From NCBI RefSeq assembly GCF_037892605.1, contig NZ_JBBKTU010000001.1:3224001-3288000 (forward strand): a stretch of 64,000 bases of DNA, read 5' to 3'. Shown here piece by piece: positions 8,144-17,098 of the stretch. The position numbers and the translations under genes are program-made. This DNA comes from Lacibacter sp. H407. Its GTDB lineage: Bacteria > Bacteroidota > Bacteroidia > Chitinophagales > Chitinophagaceae. Within the stretch, counting starts at the first letter, position 1. Every line of letters starts with the position of its first letter. Below the pieces are notes generated by a model. It saw nothing but the letters and a program-made list of their open reading frames with translations. It was not told where the DNA came from and ran no database searches.

Positions 8144-9688
8144 TTAATCTAAACCACCTCTGCGGGTTGGTTTGGTTTGCGCAGGCCATCTGCCCGGTTC
8201 ACCTGTTCTTGGATTTACCGGTAATACAATTCGCTCACGTGAGGTTTTAGTTTCATCTTCACAAGCCATGTACACAAGTATAGCAGTAAGGATGGCGTTG
8301 CTTTGCACATCATCAAACACGATCTTGTCATAAGTATCACGGTTAGTATGCCATGTATATGAACCATACGACCAACTGAGTGAACTTAATGAAAAAGCAG
8401 GAACACCGGCTGCAACAAACGATGCGTAATCAGATCCGCCACCACCCGGATTACCGGGAAATCTTGTTTCAATCTGCTGACGGATATTGTTGGGCACTTT
8501 TGCCAACCAACGACCGATATAATCGTATGCATGCAAAAAACCTTGTCCGGAAATATTCGCTACACGTCCTGTTCCGTTATCCTGGTTAAAGAGTGCCTGA
8601 ATATTCGGAACAATTTCAGGATGATCTTCTACAAATGCACGTGAACCGTTCAAACCTTGTTCTTCACTTCCCCAATGGCCAACAAGGATCGTACGTTTTG
8701 GATTTGGATATAATACTTTCAGGATACGTATCGCTTCCATCATCACCAATGTGCCGGTTCCGTTATCGGTTGCACCTGTACCACCATCCCAGGAATCGAA
8801 GTGTGCCGACAGCATCACATATTCATTTGGTTTTTCGGTTCCTTTTATTTCAGCAACCGTATTGTATGTGGGAACTACACCATTTTCTTTTGAATCGGCA
8901 CGTACACTCAGCCTTGGAATATTTCCAGCTTCGGTTAGGCGATACAGTAAGCCATAATCTTCCAGTGCAATATCAATGGTGGGAACTTTTTTTGTGTTGG
9001 CACCAAAAATTTTATTTACACCAAAGCCTGCACTCCAGTTACTCATGATCACGCCAACAGCTCCTGCATTTTCCAACGCTGCAGGTAATGTTCTTGTAGT
9101 GTAGCCTGTTTTGCTGATTCGTTTGCTCCATGCAGATGACGCTTCAGTGCGTTCTTTTTTCATTTTCTCAATCGATTCCTTTGTACCAAACTCATCCCAG
9201 TTATAATCGGGGCGGCCGGTTGGTTGCAACATGGAGATCAATACAAATTTTCCTTTTACAGTTGGTAACCATTTTTGAAACGCAGCTGAATCGGCGAGGT
9301 CCGGAATCAATACTACATCAGCCGTAACAGTTTTACCGCCGGTGTTGGGGCTCCATGCCAATTGCATGCCTTCCAATGTTTTTACACGTGGATGAATCAT
9401 ATCCACATGTGTAATACCACGCTGCCATCCACGCCACTCGCCCCATTTTTCGTTGCGTGCAGTTATTCCCCAGCTCATGTATTTGGCTACTGCCCAATCA
9501 TGCGCCTGTTGCATTTGCGGACTACCCACCAAACGTGGCCCGATGCCATCCATTAATTCCTGTCCCAGTTTTTTTAAATGTGAATTGTCGGTAGCCTCTT
9601 TGATAATGCGGCTCACCATCACAGAATCTTTTTGCTGTGCAAAGCCAACAGTGCTGAGCAGCAGCAACGCAAATAATAATCGGATCAT
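8144..9688 (-). CDS. Secreted M28 family metallopeptidase
   Basis: A 514-residue exported peptidase with signal peptide MIRLLFALLLLSTVGFAQQ. The M28 di-zinc centre is visible: SAHFDSWDGGTGATDNGTGT (first His, bridging Asp), SEEQGLNGS (catalytic and metal Glu), NQDNGTG (Asp) and YTWHTNRDTYD (last His). A PA-like inserted domain lies around residues 130-250. The arrangement resembles carboxypeptidase Q-type enzymes (blood plasma glutamate carboxypeptidase group), which cut dipeptides or N-terminal residues. It is probably periplasmic and used for peptide nutrition. Single gene with terminator at 8103. Confidence 0.93.
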   Translation of the reverse strand: MIRLLFALLLLSTVGFAQQKDSVMVSRIIKEATDNSHLKKLGQELMDGIGPRLVGSPQMQQAHDWAVAKYMSWGITARNEKWGEWRGWQRGITHVDMIHPRVKTLEGMQLAWSPNTGGKTVTADVVLIPDLADSAAFQKWLPTVKGKFVLISMLQPTGRPDYNWDEFGTKESIEKMKKERTEASSAWSKRISKTGYTTRTLPAALENAGAVGVIMSNWSAGFGVNKIFGANTKKVPTIDIALEDYGLLYRLTEAGNIPRLSVRADSKENGVVPTYNTVAEIKGTEKPNEYVMLSAHFDSWDGGTGATDNGTGTLVMMEAIRILKVLYPNPKRTILVGHWGSEEQGLNGSRAFVEDHPEIVPNIQALFNQDNGTGRVANISGQGFLHAYDYIGRWLAKVPNNIRQQIETRFPGNPGGGGSDYASFVAAGVPAFSLSSLSWSYGSYTWHTNRDTYDKIVFDDVQSNAILTAILVYMACEDETKTSRERIVLPVNPRTGEPGRWPAQTKPTRRGGLD

Positions 9689-9809
9689 GTTGATACAGTT
9701 GAAATTTAGTAATGAATAGCCCGAAAATAAGGAATGATGGCCGATGGAAAAGCCCGGAATTGCAGAATGTGATGAGTGGAAAATGAAACAGGCCCATTCA
9801 GCCGGAGTA

Positions 9810-10790
9810 TCAGTTTTTTTCTTGAATGGATCGCAGAATTTTTAATGCATGCTCCCGTGAATTTTCAATAAACAGACGGGAAGTGTTCATGCCGCCGCAA
9901 ATAACACCGGCGAGATAAATATTGGGCACATTTGTTTGATGGGTTTCTTCGTTGTAATCAGGCTTGCGTACATCATCATTTGATAATGCAATCCCCATCT
10001 TTTCTAAGAAACGCAAGTTGGGTTGATAGCCGGTTGCCGCAATTACCCAATCGTTTGGAATTGTTTTGATACCATCAGGTGTTTGAATGATCACTTCGTG
10101 TTCTTTTATTTCAATGATCGATGAATCATAATAAGCTTTGATGGATCCTTCTTCAATACGGTTCACTACATCAGGACGAACCCAATACTTTACACGTTCG
10201 CCCACTTCTTTTTCACGGATCATCATTGTAACATCAGCGCCTTTGCGCCATGTTTCCAAAGCAGCATCCACTGCCGAATTATTTGCACCCACAACCATTA
10301 CTTTTTGAAAGGCATAAAAGTGAGGGTCTTTGTAGTAGTGTGTTACTTTCGGTAAGTCTTCGCCTTTTACATTGAGTAAATAAGGAATATCATAAAAGCC
10401 TGATGCAATGATGATATGATCAGCAGTATAGTTTTGTTTGGTACTTTGAATAGAAAAATTATTTGCTGATCGTTCAACTTGTTTTACTTCTTCAAATAAG
10501 TTGATGTTGAGTTTGTAAGCAACTGTAACTCTCCTGTAATACTCCAATGCTTCTGCTCTTGTTGGTTTTGCATTTACTGATACAAACGGCACATCCCCGA
10601 TTTCCAAACGTTCAGAAGTGGAGAAGAACGTCATGTTGGAAGGATAGTTGTACAACGAATTCACCAAACATCCTTTTTCTAAAATAAGATAGGGGATACC
10701 TGCTTTCTTTGCTTCAATGCCGCAGGCCAAACCAATGGGCCCGCCGCCGATGATGATGATGGGATAATGTGTTGTTTGCATGAACAACAA
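9810..10790 (-). CDS. ypdA: YpdA family bacillithiol disulfide reductase-like flavoprotein
   Basis: A 326-residue FAD/NAD(P)H oxidoreductase. The FAD fold is at the N-terminus (IIIIGGGPIGLACGIEAKKAG), the second dinucleotide fold at about residue 165 (VMVGANNSAVDAALE), and the FAD-closing motif near the end (NIYLAGVICGG). No CxxC redox pair is present, as in YpdA/Bdr, which reduces bacillithiol disulfide with NADPH. The conserved N-terminal region LVNSLYNYPSNMTFFSTSERLEIG is typical of YpdA. Start may be ATG 10790 or ATG 10781. It lies 23 bases after the rRNA methyltransferase gene and is probably in the same operon. Confidence 0.9.
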   Translation of the reverse strand: MLFMQTTHYPIIIIGGGPIGLACGIEAKKAGIPYLILEKGCLVNSLYNYPSNMTFFSTSERLEIGDVPFVSVNAKPTRAEALEYYRRVTVAYKLNINLFEEVKQVERSANNFSIQSTKQNYTADHIIIASGFYDIPYLLNVKGEDLPKVTHYYKDPHFYAFQKVMVVGANNSAVDAALETWRKGADVTMMIREKEVGERVKYWVRPDVVNRIEEGSIKAYYDSSIIEIKEHEVIIQTPDGIKTIPNDWVIAATGYQPNLRFLEKMGIALSNDDVRKPDYNEETHQTNVPNIYLAGVICGGMNTSRLFIENSREHALKILRSIQEKN

Positions 10791-10813
10791 ATATACGGCA
10801 GGGTAGGATTGGT

Positions 10814-11992
10814 CTACTCCACAACCTTCGCTTCCCTTCTGCTGCCACTATACAATTCATATTCCAGCAAACGACAATCGATGGTACTGTTGTAAAATTC
10901 AATTCTGCGTTTCGCTTTCAGTCCGATCTTTTTTGCAAGTTCCATATTACCGGTAAATACATAACCGAAATAACCGCCGCATTTCTGTTTCATAAAATCA
11001 CCAATGCGTGCATAGGTGGCTTCCAGTTCCTGTATATCACCCAGTCGTTCACCATATTCCGGATTCACCATCATGATGCCTTTTGCATCAGCAGGAACTT
11101 CTGTATCAGCAAAATCACAAACAGCAAATTCAATTAACTTTTGCACGCCTGCTGCGATCGCATTCTTCTTTGCATTCTCAATTGCTTTCGGACTATAATC
11201 AGTCGCAATAATTTTCAAATCAGGCACATCAATGATCTGTTCTTCCAGCAACGCATCTTCTTTCACATACACACTCTCATCATAACCCTGCACATGCATG
11301 AATGCATAATTGGTGCGGTACAAACCCGGTCTGCGGTTTGTAGCGATCAGCGCTGCTTCGATCGCCAGCGTACCCGAACCACACATCGGATTAATGAATG
11401 GCGACACACGATCCCACACACTTGCATAAATCGTAGCTGATGCCAACCCTTCCAACATTGGTGCAAGACCGGGGATTTTTCGGTAACCATGCCTCGCCAA
11501 TGAATCACCCGATGTATCAACAAACACTTCGGCATCTTCATTCTTCCAGAACAAATGAATCACAGTGCCGGTTAACTCAGCACCTGTTGATGGACGTGTA
11601 CCTCTGATGTCACGAAGACGATCAACAATGGCATCCTTCACCCGCAGGTTGGCAAACATGCTGTTGTTAATGGTTGGATTGTTTACATTACTCGTCACCG
11701 AAAAATAACCGGGATCAGGTAAAATGTTTTCCCATGCGTAATCTTTCAAATTCTTGTATACATCATCGCCATCATTGGCTTCAAACTGTTTTAAACTGTA
11801 CAACACCTGGCTCGCACAACGCAAATTCAAATTGAGTTTAATACAATCGTTGATGGTGCCCGTCAACTTTACACCGGTAACAAATGCTTCATCAATGGCA
11901 AAGCCCAATTCCTTTACTTCATTTTCAAGATAAGGAGCAATGCGTTTATGGCAAGTGATGATGATGGAGGAGGGAGTAGTGAACAAGTTCAT
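10814..11992 (-). CDS. rlmL: THUMP-domain 23S rRNA guanine-N2 methyltransferase (RlmL-like)
   Basis: A 392-residue class I SAM methyltransferase of the COG0116 group. Residues about 45-155 form the THUMP RNA-binding domain; the SAM-binding core begins with FINPMCGSGTLAIEAALIA (about 205) and continues with the ATDYSPKAIENAKKN segment. E. coli RlmL modifies G2445 of 23S rRNA; this protein matches only the RlmL half and lacks the RlmK half. The catalytic tetrapeptide reads NPEY (NPEYGERLG) where the family usually has NPPY. Start codon at 11992 adjoins a short ATGGTTAATGG-type word tract. Confidence 0.87.
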   Translation of the reverse strand: MNLFTTPSSIIITCHKRIAPYLENEVKELGFAIDEAFVTGVKLTGTINDCIKLNLNLRCASQVLYSLKQFEANDGDDVYKNLKDYAWENILPDPGYFSVTSNVNNPTINNSMFANLRVKDAIVDRLRDIRGTRPSTGAELTGTVIHLFWKNEDAEVFVDTSGDSLARHGYRKIPGLAPMLEGLASATIYASVWDRVSPFINPMCGSGTLAIEAALIATNRRPGLYRTNYAFMHVQGYDESVYVKEDALLEEQIIDVPDLKIIATDYSPKAIENAKKNAIAAGVQKLIEFAVCDFADTEVPADAKGIMMVNPEYGERLGDIQELEATYARIGDFMKQKCGGYFGYVFTGNMELAKKIGLKAKRRIEFYNSTIDCRLLEYELYSGSRREAKVVE

Positions 11993-12063
11993 GGTTAATG
12001 GTTGATGGTTAAGAGAATGCAGAGTGGCTCAGGGTATTTGCCCTAAGCCCTACAACTTCAACC

Positions 12064-13392
12064 TTATTTTGCGACTGCAATTTTCACTTTCTTCCCTTTG
12101 ATCTTTTGATCTTTAATTAAGTGAAGTGTGTGGTTGGCTTTTATTTTTTTCACGGCAACAAAGGCAAAAAAATCTTTTACTTCAATCAAACCGATATCTT
12201 CTTTTTTCAATTCACCTTTCTGACTCAGGAAGCCAACAATATCCACCTTGTTCACCTTATCTTTTTTACCGGCAGCAATAAACAACGTACTCCATTTTGG
12301 TTTTTCCGGAATTTCTGCAGTTTCAGGTAATTCAATTTGTTCTGCATCAGCAGGAATATACGCCGGCATTTTTTCATCCGGACCAAGAATTACAATAGCA
12401 GTGCCGCTTGCATCCATCCGTGCGGTACGTCCGTTGCGATGCGTAAACGCATCTTCTGTATGTGGTAAATGATAATGAACAATGTAACGGATATGTGCAA
12501 TGTCCAAACCTCTTGCAGCAAGATCAGTGGTAACCAAAATATTCGATGTGCCGTTTCTGAATTTACACAAGGCCGCATCACGTTCCTGTTGTTCCATGGC
12601 ACCATGATAAAATACATTGAGAATATCACGTTCTTTCAACAGTTCGCTGGTGCGTTCTACTGATTCACGATGATTGCAGAAAATGATCGTTGAACGGTTG
12701 CCCAACATACATACTAAGCGAAACAATGTTTCGAGTTTATCTTTTTCCGGACTGTGTAATGTTTTAATGGCAAGTCCGGTATCCGAATCTTCGTTGCCGC
12801 TGAGGAAATCAAGTTTCACCGGTTCGTTCAAACCAACAAACGAAGGAATTTCTTCCAGGTTGGTGGCCGACGTCAGCACCCGTTTTTTTATGGAAGGCAG
12901 TGAACCGATAATGAAACTCATTTCTTCCTGGAAACCCAGCTCCAGCGATTTATCAAATTCATCCAGCACCAATGTTTCAATACTGGCCACGGTAATATTT
13001 CCACGGCGGATATGATCAGCCAAACGGCCGGGTGTACCAATGAGCAAAGTGGGCGCCTGCTTTAAATTGTTTTCTTCGATCTCCCGTTTATGACCACCAT
13101 AGCAACAACTCACTTTCAGATTGAGCTGCATGCTTTTAAACACATGCTCGATCTGGATGGCCAGCTCACGTGACGGCACAATGATCATTGCTTTTGTTTG
13201 ATTGCCTGCCGCCTGTAACTGTTCCACCAGGGGTAACAGAAAGGCGAGTGTTTTACCTGAGCCTGTTGCAGATAACAGGATAATGTCTTTTTCTGATGCC
13301 TGTGCTTCCATGGAAGCCACCTGCATTTCGTTTAACGCTTTGATTTTTACGTTTGTCAGGACCTCTTCCAGCCAAACCGGTTTTTGTTGCAT
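12064..13392 (-). CDS. dbpA: DEAD-box-like RNA helicase with DbpA RNA-binding domain
   Basis: A 442-residue ATP-dependent RNA helicase. Visible motifs are the Q-motif region, Walker A SATGSGKT, PSRELAIQI, TPGRLADH, motif II as DEFD instead of DEAD, TSATN for motif III, and in domain 2 TTDLAARGLDIA and HRNGRTARM. The C-terminal 75 residues (STLFIAAGKKDKVNKVDIVGFL ... IKGKKVKIA) form a DbpA-type RNA-binding domain, which in E. coli DbpA recognises helix 92 of 23S rRNA. Role: ribosome assembly. The upstream TTG at 13410 extends the frame but ATG 13392 (MQQKPVW) is the natural start. Confidence 0.9.
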   Translation of the reverse strand: MQQKPVWLEEVLTNVKIKALNEMQVASMEAQASEKDIILLSATGSGKTLAFLLPLVEQLQAAGNQTKAMIIVPSRELAIQIEHVFKSMQLNLKVSCCYGGHKREIEENNLKQAPTLLIGTPGRLADHIRRGNITVASIETLVLDEFDKSLELGFQEEMSFIIGSLPSIKKRVLTSATNLEEIPSFVGLNEPVKLDFLSGNEDSDTGLAIKTLHSPEKDKLETLFRLVCMLGNRSTIIFCNHRESVERTSELLKERDILNVFYHGAMEQQERDAALCKFRNGTSNILVTTDLAARGLDIAHIRYIVHYHLPHTEDAFTHRNGRTARMDASGTAIVILGPDEKMPAYIPADAEQIELPETAEIPEKPKWSTLFIAAGKKDKVNKVDIVGFLSQKGELKKEDIGLIEVKDFFAFVAVKKIKANHTLHLIKDQKIKGKKVKIAVAK

Positions 13393-13627
13393 AGCGGCGA
13401 AGGTAATCAATTGTGGGGAGGTGGGTGTTTAGGGCAAGAATATTGAGTATAATAACTGAGTTGTCAACCATGAATAAGTGGCTATTAACTATCAAAACAC
13501 AGTTATTGATGTTGGTGGTTGTACTAACAACAATACAAAAAATTGAATAATAAGTAATTGATATACAGGTTTTGTTAATTGGGAGATGTTGCGTATAATA
13601 GCAGAAATATAAGTGTTGGCTGATATT

Positions 13628-14791
13628 ATGAAAACCCTGCTATCAATATCATATTTCCTACTCTGTGCAAATTGCTTTGGACAGACAAAGCTCCAAAAAC
13701 TTATTGTCGCAGAATATAGAATAGACAGTCCACGAATTGGAAACTTTACCTATCTCGTTTCTTACAATTTTTCGAATGGAATTTTGCTTTCAAAAGACAC
13801 AATACTTGGCGTGCCTACCAATAGAAAAGGTATTGCAGGCTCATATGTTAGGTATGATCTTGGAATAAATTTTATTTATAAAAATAGGTATGTAATATCA
13901 GGTATAGGAAATGTAATTGACATTAAAACTAAGTCGTTTGTCATGGAAGAAAGCGACGACTTTATATCAGCACAGGGCGACACTTTAATTTTTCACAGGG
14001 ATAATATATTTACTGGTACTGGTTACTTAATGCTGGATTTAAAATCAAGACAATACAAATTTATCAATCAAGATAAATTGGATAAAGACAAAAACAGGGG
14101 AAGTTCCCCAGACAAATTACATTATCTCTCAATAGACCAATCAAAACTTCCATACAAAATATGGTTATACAATTCCAACAGTAAAAAGAAATTGGTAGTT
14201 CAGGATGCTGGACACGGACCTAACATAATGTACTCAAGTCAGTTCCCAACAATAGAAACAACTTGGCTAAACAATCATGCTTTTCTCTATGCCGTACATG
14301 AGACTAAGTTTGACGATGAGAAAAAAGATTATTCAAAAGTTACATTTCGTCAATATGACATAACCACTAATTCTGACCAAGTATTCTTTGTTCTGGATTC
14401 AGTCAGCAATGGAAAAACAAATGGAAGATTTTTTATTGACAATGTTGGACAATTAATTTATAGAAGTAGTGGATGGTCTTATCATTTAGTAGATACAGTG
14501 AATCGACTTTTAATAGATTATCCTTTTTATGAATTAGGCTTTGGATTTTCGACAGCCAATAAAGCAGAACAAGACGGAACGGTTCTAAAATACAATAACA
14601 TAGACATAGGTAAACTTTGGTGTTCAAATGAAGTAGTCGGTGAAGATGTAATTGCTGTAGAGTTTGGTGACATTGGTTCTAATCTTGCATATCCAAAAGG
14701 ATTTATGACTTGGTCAAAACAAACAAATAAATGGACGACAATAAGCATTCCTTGGCTTTCAAATCTCATCGGTTGGGTGAACGAAGAATAA
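13628..14791 (+). CDS. Hypothetical secreted protein, possibly beta-propeller
   Basis: A 387-residue protein of unknown family. MKTLLSISYFLLCANCFGQ is a signal peptide with the A-x-C-F-G-Q style cleavage site common in this phylum. The mature part alternates short hydrophobic strands with turns (YLVSYNFSNGILLSKD, GYLMLDLKSRQYKF, KIWLYNSNSKKKLVVQD), which suggests a WD40/TolB-like propeller. Base composition is AT-rich and codon use (AAA, ATA, TTA) differs from the flanking helicase and thiolase genes, suggesting acquisition. ATG 13628 is chosen over GTG 13613. The spacer behind it is an imperfect palindrome (see 14806-14980). Confidence 0.72.
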   Translation: MKTLLSISYFLLCANCFGQTKLQKLIVAEYRIDSPRIGNFTYLVSYNFSNGILLSKDTILGVPTNRKGIAGSYVRYDLGINFIYKNRYVISGIGNVIDIKTKSFVMEESDDFISAQGDTLIFHRDNIFTGTGYLMLDLKSRQYKFINQDKLDKDKNRGSSPDKLHYLSIDQSKLPYKIWLYNSNSKKKLVVQDAGHGPNIMYSSQFPTIETTWLNNHAFLYAVHETKFDDEKKDYSKVTFRQYDITTNSDQVFFVLDSVSNGKTNGRFFIDNVGQLIYRSSGWSYHLVDTVNRLLIDYPFYELGFGFSTANKAEQDGTVLKYNNIDIGKLWCSNEVVGEDVIAVEFGDIGSNLAYPKGFMTWSKQTNKWTTISIPWLSNLIGWVNEE

Positions 14792-14805
14792 CATCAGTCA
14801 ACATT

Positions 14806-14995
14806 GGTATTGCCAATAGTGGGGCTTGACATTGGAACAATCAGCAGCGGTAATTATGCCGTACATTTGTTCGGGATATGACCATATAGCCCAGCTTTAG
14901 TTCTTAATATTTAACTTTCTCAAAAGCAAGGCAGTTGTTCTAGGCGGACGAATATAAAATTCCCCACCATTGGCAATACCTGCTCGTTGTATGCC
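14806..14995. repeat. Palindromic spacer after the 13628 gene
   Basis: GGTATTGCCAATAGTGGGG (14806-14824) is the inverted copy, 18 of 19 bases, of CCCCACCATTGGCAATACC (14962-14980). Immediately after the right arm, CTGCTCGTTGTATGCC (14980-14995) is the inverted copy, 15 of 16 bases, of GGCATACAACAAGCAG at 15565-15580, so the next gene is itself bracketed by inverted repeats. The arms enclose about 137 bases of AT-rich sequence without an ORF. Confidence 0.75.
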
Positions 14996-15016
14996 ACTTT
15001 ATCGGACACCCCACAA

Positions 15017-15553
15017 ATGACAAGAAGACAAACTCTAAGGCTAATTTTTCATAAAGACACAATCGCATTACTTGCTTCATTGGTTTTTTTATGGTTTACA
15101 ATAGGATTGCTGGATGACATTAATTATCGTTTTGAAGACTTGACTAAACACAGCGGACAATTAGTGAAAATTGACAGTGTGATTACGAGGGTTAAGGACA
15201 AACCACTTTTCAAAGAAATCACAAAAGAGTTGAGACTAACAATTGACACAGATAACAAATACTTTACTTCTATAACGACAAAAGACTTTGGTTATATTAC
15301 AGGCAATGTTTCAATAGGCGACACAGTACATATTTTTACAAAGAAAAAACTGTGGGGAATTTTTGGAATGAAAAAGGCAAGAGACATAAGCCATTTAGCA
15401 AAAGGCGACATAGTTATAGTTGACTTTGAAAAATACCAACAATCATTATCAGGTGTTTTTCTTGTTACTTTAGTTGCTGCAATCGGGTTTTTCATTTATT
15501 ATTTCGTTAGGACAAAACGACGATATTATTTCGATATGCATAGTAAACTTTGA
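15017..15553 (+). CDS. Hypothetical two-helix membrane protein
   Basis: A 178-residue protein I cannot assign. MTRRQTLRLIFHKDTIALLASLVFLWFTIG places one membrane helix at about residues 16-36, and a second is near the C-terminus (about 140-160, VFLVTLVAAIGFFIYYFV) before a basic tail. The 100 residues between carry alternating strands (KIDSVITRVKD, RLTIDTDNKYFTSI) and would be extracytoplasmic. ATG 15017 is better than TTG 14987. AT-rich like its neighbours and bracketed by the inverted 16-mers at 14980 and 15565. Confidence 0.65.
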   Translation: MTRRQTLRLIFHKDTIALLASLVFLWFTIGLLDDINYRFEDLTKHSGQLVKIDSVITRVKDKPLFKEITKELRLTIDTDNKYFTSITTKDFGYITGNVSIGDTVHIFTKKKLWGIFGMKKARDISHLAKGDIVIVDFEKYQQSLSGVFLVTLVAAIGFFIYYFVRTKRRYYFDMHSKL

Positions 15554-15564
15554 TGACAAAAAGC

Positions 15565-15768
15565 GGCATACAACAAGCAGTTTTGCAGCAGCGGGGGCGA
15601 CGCAAAGCGTCGGTCATCACCTGTAATTCTATTTAGCTTTTTTAACGGTTGACATTTATCTATTTGGCTTTTGAATAAAAATTTATCTTTAGTGTCAGAG
15701 TTCAGCACTCGTCGCCAGATGCGACGTAAAAGAATGCCCCCTACCGCAAAGCTGTGAACATTGTAGGC
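15565..15768. repeat. Palindromic spacer after the 15017 gene
   Basis: The left arm (15565-15598; GGCATACAAC, GCAGTTTTGCAGCA, GCGGGGGC) is an imperfect inverted copy of the right arm (15736-15768; GCCCCC, ACCGCAAAGCTG, TTGTAGGC). Smaller hairpins lie inside each arm: CGACGC-AAA-GCGTCG and GTCGC-CAGAT-GCGAC. The right end TTGTAGGC resembles TTGTATGCC at the end of the previous spacer. No ORF is present. Confidence 0.7.
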
Positions 15769-15839
15769 AATACAGTTCGACATTACCGCCTAAATGAAAT
15801 GACAATCACTAACCATATCAATTGACACTTTATTAATTC

Positions 15840-16247
15840 ATGAGAAGAACATATATTTTTTTGCATTGGGGTTTGACACTTTTACTTGCGCCATTTACAT
15901 CACAAGCCATTCTCTACATCTGGGGGACAAACCCACGTCAAGTAGTCGGACTATTAGAAGTTTATCCAATTACTTTAATATTTAGTATTCTTTTCTCTTT
16001 ACCAACTTTTATAGTTTACTTGACAAGCTTTTATATCTTATCAAAATATAATATTAGTTCGACTATTTCTAAACTAATACTAGTTGGAATAGCTGTTCTG
16101 GGTGTTTTTGTAACAATGACAATAATCAAAGGCAGCATGAGTCAAGACATCACAATCGCTTATTGTTTGACAGCTTTTGTAGTGGGACTTAGTCTAAAAC
16201 TAAAAACTGTCAATTTAAAAGCTCAAAACAAATCTATCATGACATGA
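15840..16247 (+). CDS. Hypothetical four-helix membrane protein
   Basis: A 135-residue protein, mostly hydrophobic, with four predicted helices (about residues 5-26, 44-67, 80-98 and 104-120) and a short polar basic tail. No family is recognised. It is strongly AT-rich. It lies in the same orientation as the two preceding orphan genes and follows the second palindromic spacer by about 70 bases. A 9-base hairpin (AAGCAATGT at 16268, ACATTGCTT at 16289) lies 20 bases after the stop but lacks a T-tract. Confidence 0.65.
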   Translation: MRRTYIFLHWGLTLLLAPFTSQAILYIWGTNPRQVVGLLEVYPITLIFSILFSLPTFIVYLTSFYILSKYNISSTISKLILVGIAVLGVFVTMTIIKGSMSQDITIAYCLTAFVVGLSLKLKTVNLKAQNKSIMT

Positions 16248-16445
16248 AGTGCTGTCTTCTTTTTTCTAAGCAATGTCTCCCGCAGGGCACATTGCTTACT
16301 ACGGTGCAAAACGTAACATCCCTTTCAGGAGAATAACTACGAATAAGTTTAATTTGAGTCACAAGCGAGATGTCTGGCCAAATTATAGTAATCACAAAGG
16401 GATCATTTAGAAAGGCCTGATTAATAAACTTAATACAGTAAAATT

Positions 16446-17024
16446 GTGTACGAACAAGTTACCAGCCAACTGATAAAATTAATTAATCTTGATAAAAGTG
16501 AGACATCACATTTTATAAGCAAGCTGCAAATAAAACAGTTTCAAAAAAAAGAGATCGTTTTAAAAGAGGGGGCTATTTGTAAGTTTTCTTTCTTTATAAA
16601 CAAAGGCTGTTTCAGATATTTTTACAATATCAATGGCACAGAGAATACCGGACAGTTTTTCTTTGAAAATAGTTGGTATACAGATTACGATAGCTACCTC
16701 TCAGGAAAACCTTCTAAGCAAACGATTGAAACATTAGAAAAATCAGAAATAATTCTCCTGGCAAAATCTGATTTGCAGCAGCTGTTTCATGATATACCAA
16801 AGTTTGAAAAGTTTGGCCGCATCATGGCTGAAAATGCTTTTTTGGGTTTGCGTAACAGAAATGAGATGTTAACGAATCAAACGGCAGAAGAAAGATACCT
16901 CAACCTTATAAAAGAGCGGCCGAAAGTATTTGAAAGAGTTCCGCAACATTACATCGCTTCGTATTTAGGAATAAAGCCCCCTTCTTTAAGCCGTATTCGA
17001 AAAAGAATTGTTGAAGCAAAGTGA
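16446..17024 (+). CDS. Crp/Fnr family transcriptional regulator
   Basis: A 192-residue cytoplasmic regulator. Residues about 10-120 form a cyclic-nucleotide-binding-type beta barrel (FQKKEIVLKEGAICKFSFFINKGCFRYFY), without the RxSxxAxL signature of cAMP binding and without Fnr cysteines. The C-terminal winged helix (about 140-190) includes RVPQHYIASYLGIKPPSLSRIRKRI. Many Bacteroidota members of this group control a neighbouring gene. Here the downstream outer-membrane barrel gene, 74 bases away on the same strand, is the obvious candidate. The start is a GTG. Confidence 0.88.
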   Translation: MYEQVTSQLIKLINLDKSETSHFISKLQIKQFQKKEIVLKEGAICKFSFFINKGCFRYFYNINGTENTGQFFFENSWYTDYDSYLSGKPSKQTIETLEKSEIILLAKSDLQQLFHDIPKFEKFGRIMAENAFLGLRNRNEMLTNQTAEERYLNLIKERPKVFERVPQHYIASYLGIKPPSLSRIRKRIVEAK

Positions 17025-17098
17025 TTTCTTAACCTGGGTGAACGTTATAAGGAAATAGACGAAACATCTTTGTAGTGAAAAAAATAAGCATTACAAAA

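Noticed and set aside
14806-14995. Integron attC sites
   Set aside because: The spacers are palindromic, but the core boxes RYYYAAC and GTTRRRY are not matched and no integrase gene is present, so attC is not claimed.
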